This document shows positions 35,211-46,429 of a stretch of 64,000 nucleotides of DNA, piece after piece (within the stretch, counting starts at the first letter, position 1; each line of letters opens with the position of its first letter). The DNA is taken from the NCBI GenBank assembly GCA_028583415.1, contig CM053268.1, positions 20,073,923 to 20,137,922 on the forward strand. The letters run 5' to 3'. The notes beneath the pieces were generated by a model, which saw only the letters and a program-made list of their open reading frames with translations, ran no database searches and had not been told where the DNA came from. The DNA comes from Protea cynaroides. Lineage: Eukaryota; Streptophyta; Magnoliopsida; Proteales; Proteaceae. Both the position numbers and the translations under genes were made by a program.

Positions 35211-37503
35211 TGTAAGACCCGCACGCCATGAACCCGGTCTAACCTTACATTTTGTGTCGTGACCAGTCTACATATCATGGTCGAGCCAAGTGGACCAAGT
35301 GTGTGAAGAAAACTAAGACCCAATATGAAATTTTACTAAAAAACAGTCAAAATGAGGGTAGGGTCGCATGCCCAAACAGGCAGGGTCGACCCCCACCTCA
35401 AAAGAAGTCCAACCCCTGATTTTTGGTGGGGGGTTGCAGGGGTCTCGAATTGTCCGACCGCCCCATCGACCCCCTAGCATCGACCCCCGAAAAACAGCAA
35501 AAAACAGCACGAACCAAAAATTAGGAAACTTTCCTAATTTCGATTGGGACCATTCCTAAACTCAATGGGACGTATTTTGGGAGATTTTCCTCTATAAATA
35601 GGACGTCCCTAAGCCTCTTTCACTCCTTTTAGAACCCTAATTGAAAGTGAAAGAAAGAGAAGAGAAGGAAGAAAAGAAGAGAAAGAAAACTTGAAGAAAA
35701 GGCTAAGGAAGAATAAGAAGCTTAGAGAAATCTTTGAAACTCAGACTACAAAAGGTATGAACCTCAATCCCTATCTGAATTGAAAGCTTAGAATAGATTA
35801 TGATGAAGTTAGGTTAGGAGAAACCCTAATACCATCCATCCATGGATGAATTCCAATGGAAATCACGGAAAACTATGAAAAGTGAGTAACTTGGAGTTTT
35901 GAGCCATAGAACAATCATAGAATGGACTATAAAAGTAAGCCAAATGACCCAAACATGAAAGAATGGACTGTAGAATGGAAAAGTCGACTCAAACCACAGG
36001 GGGTCGCACATGGGGTCGATTAGGAATCGACCCTACCAGACCACAGGATCGACCCCCAGCATTCGAAAAGTCCAGGGATGGGGGGTCGCACCCAGGGTCG
36101 ATGGAACATCCAACCCTGGCATCGACCCTACCCTTGGGAGTCGCAGAAACCTGCGACCCTACCTGCGACCCGTGCTTAAAAACAAACCTAAAATTGTCGG
36201 AATGACTTTTAACTAAAATCTATCGACTTGCTATTGATATAAAAGTGATTCTTAAAGCTTGAAAGATGATCTAAACTCAAGCAAAGGTGAGGAAACAAGA
36301 CCTAAACTAATTGGCTAATAATAAACTATTTTTATTACTTGAGTCCAATGCCATGACTGATTTTATGCGTGTATGCTTGTATGTGCATTCAATATGTCAT
36401 CCAATATTCCTGCTATTACTATTCATGCATATTTAATTTTGTTTATTTATAACATGATGATGATGATGCTAGGAATAGGCATGTGAATGTATGTGTGTGG
36501 TTAGTGTACATGGTGCGGGTAGGAGATGGTATCAACCGGTACAGCCATGCCATTTTCATGGGGTGTATATTGTGCCATGGTTCTACTCAAGTCATGTCCA
36601 CTGACATCATCGTATCGCCATTACCTTAGCAGAACTATTACGTCGTTGGGTATCAGGGGAGGTGGTCTCGGACCGTGTAGTCTTCGACTCTGTCGGGGGG
36701 CCTTAGCTCTACCTCTATCGATGTATTGAGGGATGCTGGGGTGGGGCCTTGGATACACTGTTTGACATTAGGATTGGTTAGTTACGAGCCCAGTTTGCAA
36801 GCCCTCGCCAGCAGGGGCTTACGTGTTGGTATGGGCAACTGGTACAGCCATGCCGTTTTCATGGGGTGTATATTATCCATGGTGGGTGCATGTGGGGTCG
36901 ACAGTGCAATTTTCATTGGACGATTTCACACACTCGTATATAGAGGTGAGGCGGCCACCGAACCTTTCTATATAGCACATTGCAAACTTATAAACCTGAC
37001 CACAGATATAAATTGAATGCATGCATATGTTTGTTGCATTTTTTTGTTTTCTCACTGATCTCAAATTGGAGAGCTGACCCTCGTGTGCACAAATCTTTTA
37101 GTTTCTGATGTTGCAGGTATTACGGTTGAAGATTATGTCAACAAGCCGACATGTAAACGGGTAGCGGCTATGATGAGCAAGCTATGGAGGACTATTGTGA
37201 TTCGTCAAGCTAGCGTTTCAATTATGGATATGCTTAGTGTTTAATTTCCTTATTTGGATATTGTAATATGTATTAAATTATATTTTGGTTACTTGGAGAT
37301 AAATGAAATATTAATTATTTATCATGACTAGACCTCAGTTCATTATCTGTAAAACTTTCGCTATTTACATTATTACCTCTGATTAATGTGGAATGTGTTT
37401 TGTTTTAACAACGTGGGATAGCCTATACGAGATCCTGGTTGAACCGTTAATTTATTGACGGTTCATCCCACCATTCTGGTTGGTGCAGAATTGGGGTGTG
37501 ACA
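35211..37503 (+). repeat. 3' LTR of element B
   Basis: 2293 bp, near-identical partner of 27487-29804, including TATAAATA at 35593-35600 and both GGGTCGA clusters (35358-35490, 35995-36170). The CCAGT duplication follows. Confidence 0.95.
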
Positions 37504-38645
37504 CCAGTAGCCTAATGGAGGTGTCCGATGGTGAGTTCGGTTGCACAGTTGTGCAATAGGACCTTGCAACCGGACCTTCCCAGAAGTTGGGCTCTGGTTT
37601 TAGGTCATGTTCGATTACATGGGAATTAGAATTGGACCTTCATCCGGGCCTGCTTCCGGAAACCCCCTATAGTAGTCTTGTTAAGGGTTTCTAGGTCCGA
37701 GCAATAGGGTCGACTCTCAACCCTTTCCCAAGGTCTTAGTCCTTTTTCTGCTAGGAACGTAATCCCTCATTTCTATCTGACTATTCAATTGGCTCGGGGT
37801 AATTCCCTTAGGGTTTTGCCATAGAGTTTTGGCTAAAGGTCTTCCCTAGAGGTTTCCCTTATTTCTCCCTTTGTCTGAAATAGATGACGTTGTCGTCAAT
37901 GGACGTTGGGGAACAAAGCTTCCCTTCGTATTCACGAGGAAGAACATTCTATAGGTTATTTACCTAGCTAAACCAAATTAAAGAGGGAGCAAGGTTTACC
38001 GGCGATGTTCACTACTAGTAGGTTGGACAAAACTCATTGTTTCGTTGGTTCTCCCTTGTTCCACCTACTTCTCCCTCACCACTTCTCCTCCTTGTGAATG
38101 CAAATGCGTTAGAACTTCCTATTAGGGTTAGGGATTGTTTGCGCATCAAAGGGAAGTGCTTAAGTGGAGGTGGAATAGATTTAGAGTTCCCTCTTCGAGT
38201 GGGACTCTAGTTTAATGGTTTTAGGTATTAACTTGCCATGTGTCTACCTAAGAGTTGTTTGGGAAACAAACTCCCCCCTTGTACAAGGATTAGAGGGGTA
38301 GGGTGGCCCCATGTGAGAATACCCAAGGTACAAGGGAATATGCCATTTTCCCTCATGGATCACGTTTCTGCATTTTTGGTTTACGTGGCCTGGACACGTT
38401 GCTTGTCTGGCTACAGGGTTCGGTCACAATATGTGACCCCTTACTTGCGATTGGATAAGGCAAACGGTCAGGTTGGGTTGCCTTGGTTCGACTAGTACTG
38501 CTTGTGGTGGAATTTACCTGGGTTGCTAGTGGTCGGGCCAGACTTTGGTTACTCTGCCATTGGTTTGGTTCCGTCCATGATATGAAGACCTATTTAAAGA
38601 CAAAAAATCTAAATTAGACCGGGTTTTTGGTGTGTGGGTCTTACA

Positions 38646-39208
38646 CAACGTGCATCTTCTTCATTGATCTTGGTTGCCCCAATCTCCTGGTGTTATAAGA
38701 TCAACGCCGATGCTAGCCTCTTGGACTACGGAGGCAGTTTGGGGTTTATTTTCAAGAATTCTTGCAAAGAGATTTGTAAAGTTATGTCTATTGGCACTTC
38801 TTTCCCATCGGAAAAATGCGGTGAAGTTCTTGCCATCAGAGCTGCTTTGGTGCATGCAATAGGGATGGGCCTTGACTTTATATTGGTGGAATTGGACTGC
38901 TCCAAGATTATTAGATTTATTCAACAGGATTTTTCTATTGGGGACACTCATATTCAGCCTATTCTACCTGATATTTCTTGTTTGATGTCCAAGTTCTCTT
39001 GTTGATCCTTTGAGTTCATTCCTAGGGGAGCTAATTAGATTGCTCATTCCCTAGCTTGGAAGGCTCTCACCATTTCGGGATTGGTGTGTTGGCCGAAATC
39101 CTTCCTTAGCATCATGAATTGGTTGTAAATGATGCCTTGGCCCCTCCCCGTATTTCTTCTCAATAAATTTTATTTTTACCAAAAAATAATAATAATAATA
39201 ATAATAAT
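38646..39208 (+). mobile_element. 5'-truncated LINE: RNase H domain, 3' UTR and tail
   Basis: The frame 38634-39005 encodes an RVT_3-type RNase H: WCYKINADASLLDYGGSLGF, then KCGEVLAIRAALVHAI and ILVELDCSKIIRFIQ, typical of the C-terminus of plant L1-like LINE ORF2. A stop (39003) is followed, still in phase, by a plausible C-terminal tail (FEFIPRGAN...IAHSLAWKAL). The 3' end has CAATAAATTTTATTTTTACC and an A/TAA-repeat tail (39180-39208). LTR C abuts the left side at 38645. Confidence 0.75.
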
Positions 39209-39422
39209 TTGGAAGACTTAAAAAAAATGACATCGATACATTACCTTACAATTTACACAACAACTTATTTCCATATGGCGAATAAACCCCAACATTCCCT
39301 AAATTGAAAATTAGGTTTTACGACCTATAAATAAGGATAAGATTAACAAAAATCCATGACGCCACATTATGTCTCATCTCATCACCCTAGACAATTCCCC
39401 TGAATAATCACTAGTACTGTAG

Positions 39423-40652
39423 TTAACCAATTTTTACTCCATTATTTGACACTGTAGGGATGCTACGTAACACAATCGTCTCCACAGTTAGACATGGTCC
39501 AAACGTGGATTTTCTTTCCTCCTTAGACTCCTTCCGCATCTTGTCTATAATGGGGCTTGACATGTTACCATACTCACTTAGCACTTTCCTTGATGGCTTT
39601 AATTTCTCTTCCTTCAATCCAAGTGTCATTTGGATCATGTCCAGAATTGCAGGCCCGCCAGTGTGGTTATCCAAAAAATAGAGCTAAAATCAGTAATGCC
39701 AAATTTGCTAAATGCATCCGCCAAGCACTTCCCAATGTTTGCACATATGGTTTTGGCCACATCCTTAGATAACCTGATTGACCCAAGTGGTCAGCAAACA
39801 TGTCTTCTGAGTCTGGGAGAATCCGAGATCCTGTTGAGATGAGTTGGAACAATGGGCTTTCGATTGAGGGGTCAGGGTCTGCACCAACTATCATGGCTGC
39901 TGCACTATCTCCAAAGATTCCCAACCCAAGCAGGCTATGCAAATCGTTCTCATCGGGTGCTTTAAATCCACTCACAGAATTCAACTCTGCACAAACAACG
40001 AGTACATGGGAACCTTTATTATTCTCAGCAATGTCTTTGGCGGAACAGAGCACTGCACCACCACCATAGCATCCAAGATGATACATCATTATGCATCTAA
40101 TAGTTGGGGAAAGTCCAAGGAGTTTGATGAGCTGTAAATCAACGTCGGATGCATCTGACACCAGAAATGGTAGTGCATACGATGTGGGTTATCTTTGATT
40201 TGGGCTGGCCCGACTCATTGATGGCTTTGGATGCGGCTTTCGGGGCCACTTAGGTAACTTAGTCACTACAATATTTTGGCGGGTGTCAATTGATGCTACC
40301 ATAGAATCTTGGAATCCCATATCCTGTGAGATTATTTCTTCATTAAGGTAGAAGTGGCATTTTCTGATCGAAGATCTCTCACCTGTGCCAGCCATCGAAG
40401 AGATTTTCAGTTTGTTTGAAAAGAGAGAAAAACATTATGTTGTTGTTTGAATATACATATATAGTACTTACACATTCGCTTAAACTTCTCTTGCAATTTA
40501 GTCTTGTGCTCACACTTTGTGGCTTTGAAGTAGAATTCCATGAAACTAGCCTAGTAGGTAGCAACTGGAGGATTTGCAGTGCCAATGGCCAACATAGTCG
40601 CTGGACCCTCAGCGTGGTGATGCGCTTCATAGATCCCTCCGACAGACCCCAT
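39423..40652 (-). pseudogene. Chalcone synthase/type III polyketide synthase pseudogene
   Basis: Type III polyketide synthases condense malonyl-CoA on a CoA starter; CHS makes naringenin chalcone. On the minus strand exon 1 (40652-40472) opens MGSVGGIYEAHHHAEGPAT and includes AIGTANPP; it has an in-frame TAG at codon 34. The intron (40471-40383, GT...AG, 89 bp) splits the first Cys codon after its first base, the position conserved in CHS genes. Exon 2 carries SSIRKCHFYLNEEI, the catalytic-Cys region MMYHLGCYGGGAVL, ELNSVSGFKAPDENDL, GIFGDSAAAMIVGADPDPSI, then [10 protein letters not shown] (catalytic His) and EYGNMSS (catalytic Asn). Frameshifts occur near 40210-40240, 40150 and 39660-39770, and short deletions remove residues around the usual CVLFI and GFGPG loop. 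A TATA box (TATAAATA, minus) lies at 40751-40758. Retained intron and upstream sequence argue for a duplicated genomic gene, not a retrocopy. Confidence 0.9.
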
Positions 40653-40750
40653 TGCTTTTTTGCTATGTTTAGAGGCAATCGCTAAGGTGAGAAAGGCAAA
40701 AAGATGAACTTACAACAAGCAATGAAGAAATAGCAGAACCAATGCATGAG

Positions 40751-40758
40751 TATTTATA
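40751..40758 (-). promoter_or_regulatory. TATA box of the CHS-like pseudogene
   Basis: TATAAATA on the minus strand about 100 bp before the ATG at 40652, a normal spacing for a plant gene. It shows that promoter-proximal DNA was duplicated with the gene. Confidence 0.55.
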
Positions 40759-40932
40759 GTGAAGAAAAAGGAATGTTGGATGGATCGACAGACGCAACTA
40801 TATGTAAAAATTAATTAATATGACTTAGACGTGCAACAAGGAAACCGATAGGAAGGATTAAAATAGTACAAACAACTTTACACTTGGCATGAGGAACGTG
40901 TAGCTGTTCTACATAATATTTGTAATAGAGTG

Positions 40933-43313
40933 TGTTGGAACCTTGGCCAAGTTGAGCAGTTGAGAGCAACTTTGTATTTGTTGTCATTGTTGGCAACCTT
41001 GGCAACCTTGGCAACCTCTAGATAGTTGGCAGAGTGATATGGAGGAGAGAGAATGTCAACAGGTAGTGTATCCAGTTAGCAGATAGAGTAGATAGTCAGT
41101 AGGCATGGTTGGAAGTTAGAAGCCTATTTGGAAGCCAATGCACAACCCTATGTGCTTATAGTTCAGTGAAAGAAGACAAAGTAAAGAAAGAAAGAGGAGA
41201 GAGAGTTTGTGGTCCCACTGAAGTCCCACTGACAAACATGGTGACTGGGTTGGTGCACTGATAGCAGTTGATGAGACAGACTATCAGAAGAGAGAGAATG
41301 AAGACCAAAAAGAAGAGAAGAAAGAAGAGAGAGAAAATAGGAGAGAGAAAATGTGGGCCAGGTGGGTCCCACTTGAGGTGGCCAGGCTGCCAGCCCAGGC
41401 CAGGTCAGCAGTCGCAGCCGAGGCCAGTAGTTGCGGCACAAAGCCATGCCGTAGTTGCTTGCCGGCACAGCAAGCCACCCAGCAGCATGCTGGTGCACAA
41501 CAGGCAGCAGGGCAACAAGCAGCCATGCCATGGCATGCCAGGTGCACAGCAGCAGCCAAGGGCCACTTGGCCATGGCCTAAGGCCCAGCAAGGCAGCAGA
41601 TCTTGCCAGCCAGCAAGCAGCACCAGATGGCACTACCTGCGAACCAGCAGCACCCACCGCAAGCTTGCAGCACCCGCAAGCAGCATGCCGCAAGTCCACT
41701 TGCCGCGCGCGCAAAGGCCCCGCACAAGGTGCTCGACAAATTACCACAGATAAGGAACCCCAAAGCACCCTGCTAGAGTTCTCTTCTCTGTAGGTGATAG
41801 TCTCCGGTTACAGAGGCCATTTCCAAAATTATCGAGGGCATTCTTGTCCATCTGAAAGGAGGGTTATTTAAAATAGAAGGTCCACATGAAGCCACGCAAG
41901 CTTGATTCTCATCGAACGAGTCACAAAAAGGTGGGATCCTGTGTAGCTCGTGCGCTCCATCAAGATGCTCCCGCGTGTGTGCTCATTGGATGGAGCATCT
42001 TAATACCATAGTCCATGTCATGTGGAGCTAGATCCAGGATTGGGTGAAGCGCTTGTATGGTGCGTCAGCATAGCGGATCCCAATCTGATGGCTAAGATAT
42101 GCTCCGAGCTCCGCTAACGGGATTACAAAGATCGAAAGGCCCAGAGGCTTTCCCGCTTTTACCTGACCGATCCAACGGTGGATCTTCAAGATTCTCTAGC
42201 CAGCCAATCGTTACTCGACAGCATACTTGTCGTGTCAGCGGAGCGGCGACTATTGTGCTTCACATCTCACTGTTATATCTTCAGAAGATTCCTTTTAAAA
42301 TGACTTGGGAGGCTGGACTTTGGAAGGCTATATCTCGGCCATCCGATCTTGGATTTGGCTGATTCAAATTGCTCTGAACTCGTCTCTTCAAGATCTATCG
42401 ATCTGCAATAGAAAAACGGGGGTTTTTGGTGTATGGCTACTGGTTTGTGAAGAAGGAAATTGTTTTGAGCTCCTGGGTGTGTAAATCCATCTCCACCTAC
42501 CTTTCTTTGATGCTAATGGCTAAATGAAGCATGAGAGAGGTAGTGTAAGCACTCATGGTGAGTTGTGAGTGATTTGGAATGTGTATGGAGTGTTGGAAGA
42601 CTACCAACTATTTTGTGAGCTTGAAAATAAACATCCACAAATACTGAGGAGCTGGAGAGACCAAATGATGAGCACCACTCAGTTCTGAGCACACTGGGAA
42701 GGTAACCACTCAGACAAGCCAAATTTATTTATACCAATGCCATATAGGATGGGGTTGTAATATCTATTTGACAATTACATTGTAACCTGTCAAGTTGACG
42801 GCTTGATAGGAATGAGGGTTATTGCTTAGGACTCAGCTGCAGCTGAGAATGTGATCGGTGTTGTAGCATCTGGGTTGTAGGTGCAACCATAGCATTAAAG
42901 TAGCATATTGGGTATAATACGAAACCTTGGTTAGGGTATTGCCCCGTGAAGTAGCCGTCACAGTGTGTGATAGGTGAACCACGTTACATAGTGTGTTATG
43001 TGGATGTGGATGTACTTGTTTGTGTTGTGTATTTGAAGTGCGTGGGTTGCAGGTCTGGGTATACACACTTGGTAGGCCAAGCCTCTGGTATGAATACCTG
43101 TAGGTCTGTGGCATGGTGTGTTACACGAAATTTGTTAACATGACAAATGTGTAAATGATCAAGTATGTGAACTAGTCAATTCAAGGCAGCACAGCATAGA
43201 TAGACAGCTCAAGGCAGCATTATTTATTCAGTCTAGACTGACCTCACAGTGTTGGGAAGAATTTTAGTGGTCACTAATTCACCCCCCCTCTGAGTGTCAA
43301 CCTGGAAATCACA
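40933..43313 (+). mobile_element. Copia-type solo LTR
   Basis: Starts TGTTGGAACC at 40933 and ends AAATCACA at 43313; near the right end it has AATTCACCCCCCCTCT-GAGTG, a phrase usual close to the 3' end of plant Copia LTRs. The flanks GAGTG (40928-40932) and GAGTA (43314-43318) fit a 5-bp duplication with one later change. No primer-binding site or coding domain follows. It contains a CAGC/GCCA-rich low-complexity block at 41350-41710 that yields long chance frames on both strands. Confidence 0.6.
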
Positions 43314-43611
43314 GAGTAGTTGTCTCGTTTACATCCCATTTGCATTCAGTTGTTCAAGTGTGTTCAAGTGATTGTTTTAAAAGTATTAGTGTGTTCAAGT
43401 GGTTGTTTCCGTGATAATGAAAATTTCATTTTTTGTGAGAGAGTGATTGAATGACACACCTATATAGTGTATTTAGAACTTGTATTCGTTTTAAAAAAGA
43501 CTTTGAAAGTTACATCTCTTGCTTTTATTTTTATTTTTTTTGTTTGGTTAAAAAATAATTATATTGATAAACATGAGTAGAACTCATGGATGGTGAGTTT
43601 TTTCTTTATTG

Positions 43612-43941
43612 GCTGTAGAATATGGCTTAGAAGAAATAGAGCTCTATTTGATGGCATCCATCAAAGTTCTAAAATTATTTTGCAGGATATCACTAATGAT
43701 TGAAGGGACTACACAACTTTTACAGCCTTGCCAAATCAATACGATTCAGGAATGGAACTTGCAAAGCATTTAGGTCTTCATACCAAGTATCAACGGATCA
43801 GTCCGATCTCATGAGTGAAGCCTTTTGGAAGGTGGATGAAACTGAACGTGGAGGGTAGTTCTCTAGGCAATCCAAGTTGGGCATGAGCAGGTGCAGTGTT
43901 TAGAAATCTGATAGGAAGCGTATTCACGGCTTATGCAGTAC
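43612..43941 (+). mobile_element. LINE ORF2 fragment (RNase H start)
   Basis: One frame reads WLRRNRALFDGIHQSSK, then KHLGLHTKYQRISPIS and MKLNVEGSSLGNPSWA followed by AGAVFRNLIGSVFTAYAVL, the linker and N-terminal RNase H of plant LINEs. Three stops interrupt it, all TGA, without a frameshift. The frame is cut exactly at 43941/43942 where the Ogre-like LTR begins, so that element inserted into this LINE. Confidence 0.75.
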
Positions 43942-44199
43942 TGTAAGCACCCCATTTTTGCCACCCTCTGCATAAGTGAACCAATATAGCAGGTTTCTAG
44001 CCTTTAACCCAAAGATTTGTGATTCTACACTGAACCCCATAGCAAGGTCATGGGCTATTTTCTACTTGGATGAATAGGTTGTGAAATTATCTTCGAAATG
44101 ACACCGAAATCGTCAAATTCTGACTTCAAACAAGGAAGATATCGTAGTTTGAAAGTGCAAGGGCATTTACGTAATTATCGTATCATGCATGCATTATCA

Positions 44200-44960
44200 T
44201 TCAAACATCAAGACATCATATCCGGGTCATCTGATATCGGAATCAGATCATTCAAAGGCCAATATTCCTTATTTTCAATCCTCTTCAGAGTGGACATGAA
44301 AAATCTCGGGTAGAAGTCACCAGTGGGCCCCATGTAAACTTTCATACAAAATTATCGTTAGAACTTCAAAGCTTCATATCTTTTCCGTTCTACGTCGGAT
44401 TCAAATGATTCCAAGGCCATTATTCTTCATTTATGATGTTCTATAAAGTGGACATGAAAAATCCCAGGTAGAAGTCACCAGTGGGCCCTATGTAAACTTT
44501 CATGCAAAATTATCGTTAGAACTTCATAGCTTCATATCTTTTCTGTTCTACGTCGGATTCAGATGATTCCAAGGCCATTATTCTTCATTTATGATGTTCT
44601 ACAAAGTGGACATGAAAAATCTCGGGTAGAAGTCTCTAAAGGGTCCCATGCAAAATTACACATGGAAATTGTCATTTAACCTTTGAAAATTCATATTTTG
44701 GTCACCCCATATCCAAATCAGACGATTTTAGTTTCATTATGTTACATTTTTAGTACTCTATAAAGTGGACGTAAAGAATTTCTGGTAGAAGTCTCCGAAG
44801 GATCCCATGCAAAATGGTCAACCAAATTATCGATAATTGGCCTGCTTAAACTTCAAAAATTCATAAGTTGGCCATTTTATTTCCAAATGAGTTGATTCAA
44901 GTTCTAATATTTCTCATTTTTAATGTTCTACAAAGTAAACGTACAAAATTTGGAATAAAG
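44200..44960 (+). repeat. 158-bp tandem repeat in Ogre-like LTR
   Basis: GAACTTCA(A/T)AGCTTCATATC begins copies at 44361 and 44519 (158 bp apart). Each has CCATTATTCTTCATTT, ATAAAGTGGACATGAAAAAT and GGTAGAAGTC. Diverged copies extend to about 44960. Related words occur at 9500-9640 in copy 1. Confidence 0.8.
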
Positions 44961-45119
44961 GCTATCAAAAAATTTCGTGCGGAATGACAGCGAAAATGAC
45001 CCATGAAATGATAGAGAGAGAAAACCCAGTTAATTCCAGTCAACTCAGCTCAATCCAAGCCAGTCTTGGCCCAACCCAGTCAATCCTTGTCAATCCGGAC
45101 CAATTCATGGCGGCACATA

Positions 45120-45760
45120 TGCATGTATTTCTTTTATATATTATTATATAATGTATAATATATTATAATATATCATATAATATATACATATATCTTATAT
45201 TATATTATATTATATATATTAATATATTAATGTATTATATAATTATATATATATGTTTTATATATAGAAAACAAAGAATCCAAAGAGAGAGGACAGAAGA
45301 AAAAAAAGGAAATAAAAAAATGGAAAAAGCCGAGGAGATCGAGAAGAGGAAAGAAGCTGAAGAAGGAAAAGAAAAGATTGAGGCAGAGGGAGAGAGATCG
45401 GTTGTGAGAGGGGCTGATTAGGATTGTTTGAGCAATTCATGCAATCGTTCAGAAGGGGGAAAAAAATAAAGAAAACAGAAAAAATCAGACTGAAGAGGAA
45501 GAGGGAGAGCAGACGGGAAGAGAGAGAGAGAGCCTGAAAAAAACCAGGAGAAAAATTAGAAATTGGACTGAAGAAGAAGGGAGAGAATAGAAGAGGAGAA
45601 AGAGAGAGACTGAGCGGTGGGGGAAAAGGAAAAATCAAAGAGAAGAGGAGGATCCGAACAGAATAGGAGAGGAGTCGGTGGGAAACAGAAGAATAAGTAG
45701 AAGAAGAAGAAGAAGAAGAAGAAGAAGAAGAAGAAGAAAAAGAGCAGATCGAGGTAAGAA
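45120..45760 (+). repeat. AT-rich block followed by long purine tract
   Basis: 45120-45262 consists of TATATA/TATTATA words. 45270-45750 is almost pure purine with a (GAA)n run at about 45700-45740. Long Lys/Glu or Phe/Ser/Leu frames here are compositional. Confidence 0.85.
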
Positions 45761-46429
45761 TTTCAAACTGCTCCTTTCCTCCGTCTCCCCTGAATTGATG
45801 CCGCCACCATCACATATCATCCCACAATCCCGCGGCTGCACCTAACATCCACCTGCGTCGCCATCTTCTGTACACCAAACTGCCACAATCACCATTTGAT
45901 CTGCTACCTTCATACCTTAGTCATGCTATCAGCTTCCCATCGACAACTGATCCCCATCAATCCACTGCTGCACCATTCACACCTAGCTTCATCTCCAAAC
46001 CCAACATCTACACCCCAGTTAGCAACTTGCCATTACCCAGCCTCATGTATCTGCCATCCCACTTGAAACTCCCACCGGTTGATTATTCCACTTGTTCTAA
46101 ACAAAAAACCCCATCTCACATCACCTGTCATACCCCTACTACCACCTGAACCAATGGTCCAGCCATTGCACAAACCGATCTACCCCAGCAACATTCAGCC
46201 ATCCATCTTCATATCTGGCCGATTCACTTACCACCTGTCCAGCACATCCAGCCATGCATCCCCAGTCATGCACCTAACCCGATACCCTCTACTGGCCACC
46301 ATGAATCTACATACCACCAAACCTTTGATTGGTACCCCTTTGATCAATATCACATCCTTGACATGCCCTAATAAATCTGAGCCATGTGATTTGATTGTTT
46401 AATGTGATGATGAATCTGTTGATATGATG

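Larger units (their letters stand above)
27487..37503 (+). mobile_element. Complete LTR retrotransposon B, plus strand, Ty3/gypsy Tekay/Del-like
   Basis: LTRs at 27487-29804 and 35211-37503 (TGTAAGACCC...GGGTGTGACA) flanked by the perfect duplication CCAGT (27482-27486, 37504-37508). Primer-binding site TGGTATCAGAGC at 29808-29819; polypurine tract AAGGGTGGTGGAGT ending at 35210. Domain order gag, PR, RT, RNase H, INT, C-terminal chromodomain-type region identifies Ty3/gypsy; wording is Tekay/Del-like. LTR divergence is about 4 percent over the first 250 bp. Element B sits inside LTR C. Confidence 0.95.
17342..38645 (-). mobile_element. LTR C (minus strand), split by elements A and B
   Basis: Three separated pieces form one minus-strand LTR: 17342-17748, 26811-27486 and 37509-38645. 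The right end reads GTGTGTGGGTCTTACA at 38645, the reverse complement of the TGTAAGACCC start shared by all LTRs of this superfamily. Joining the flanks across A restores TCTATGTAACTAACC, which also exists uninterrupted near 17437, so the pieces belong together. The left piece contains a tandem duplication of about 306 bp (CCCCAACCCCACA... near 17382 and 17688). The left terminus TGTCACACC was not found, so C is truncated there. It appears to be a solo or broken LTR, older than A and B. Confidence 0.7.

Noticed and set aside
41163..41793. GC-rich ORFs up to 201 residues on both strands
   Set aside because: Low-complexity CAGC/GCCA composition inside a Copia-type LTR; frames are open on several strands at once.
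45230..45638. Lys/Glu-rich and Phe/Ser/Leu-rich ORFs
   Set aside because: Caused by a purine tract within the Ogre-like LTR.
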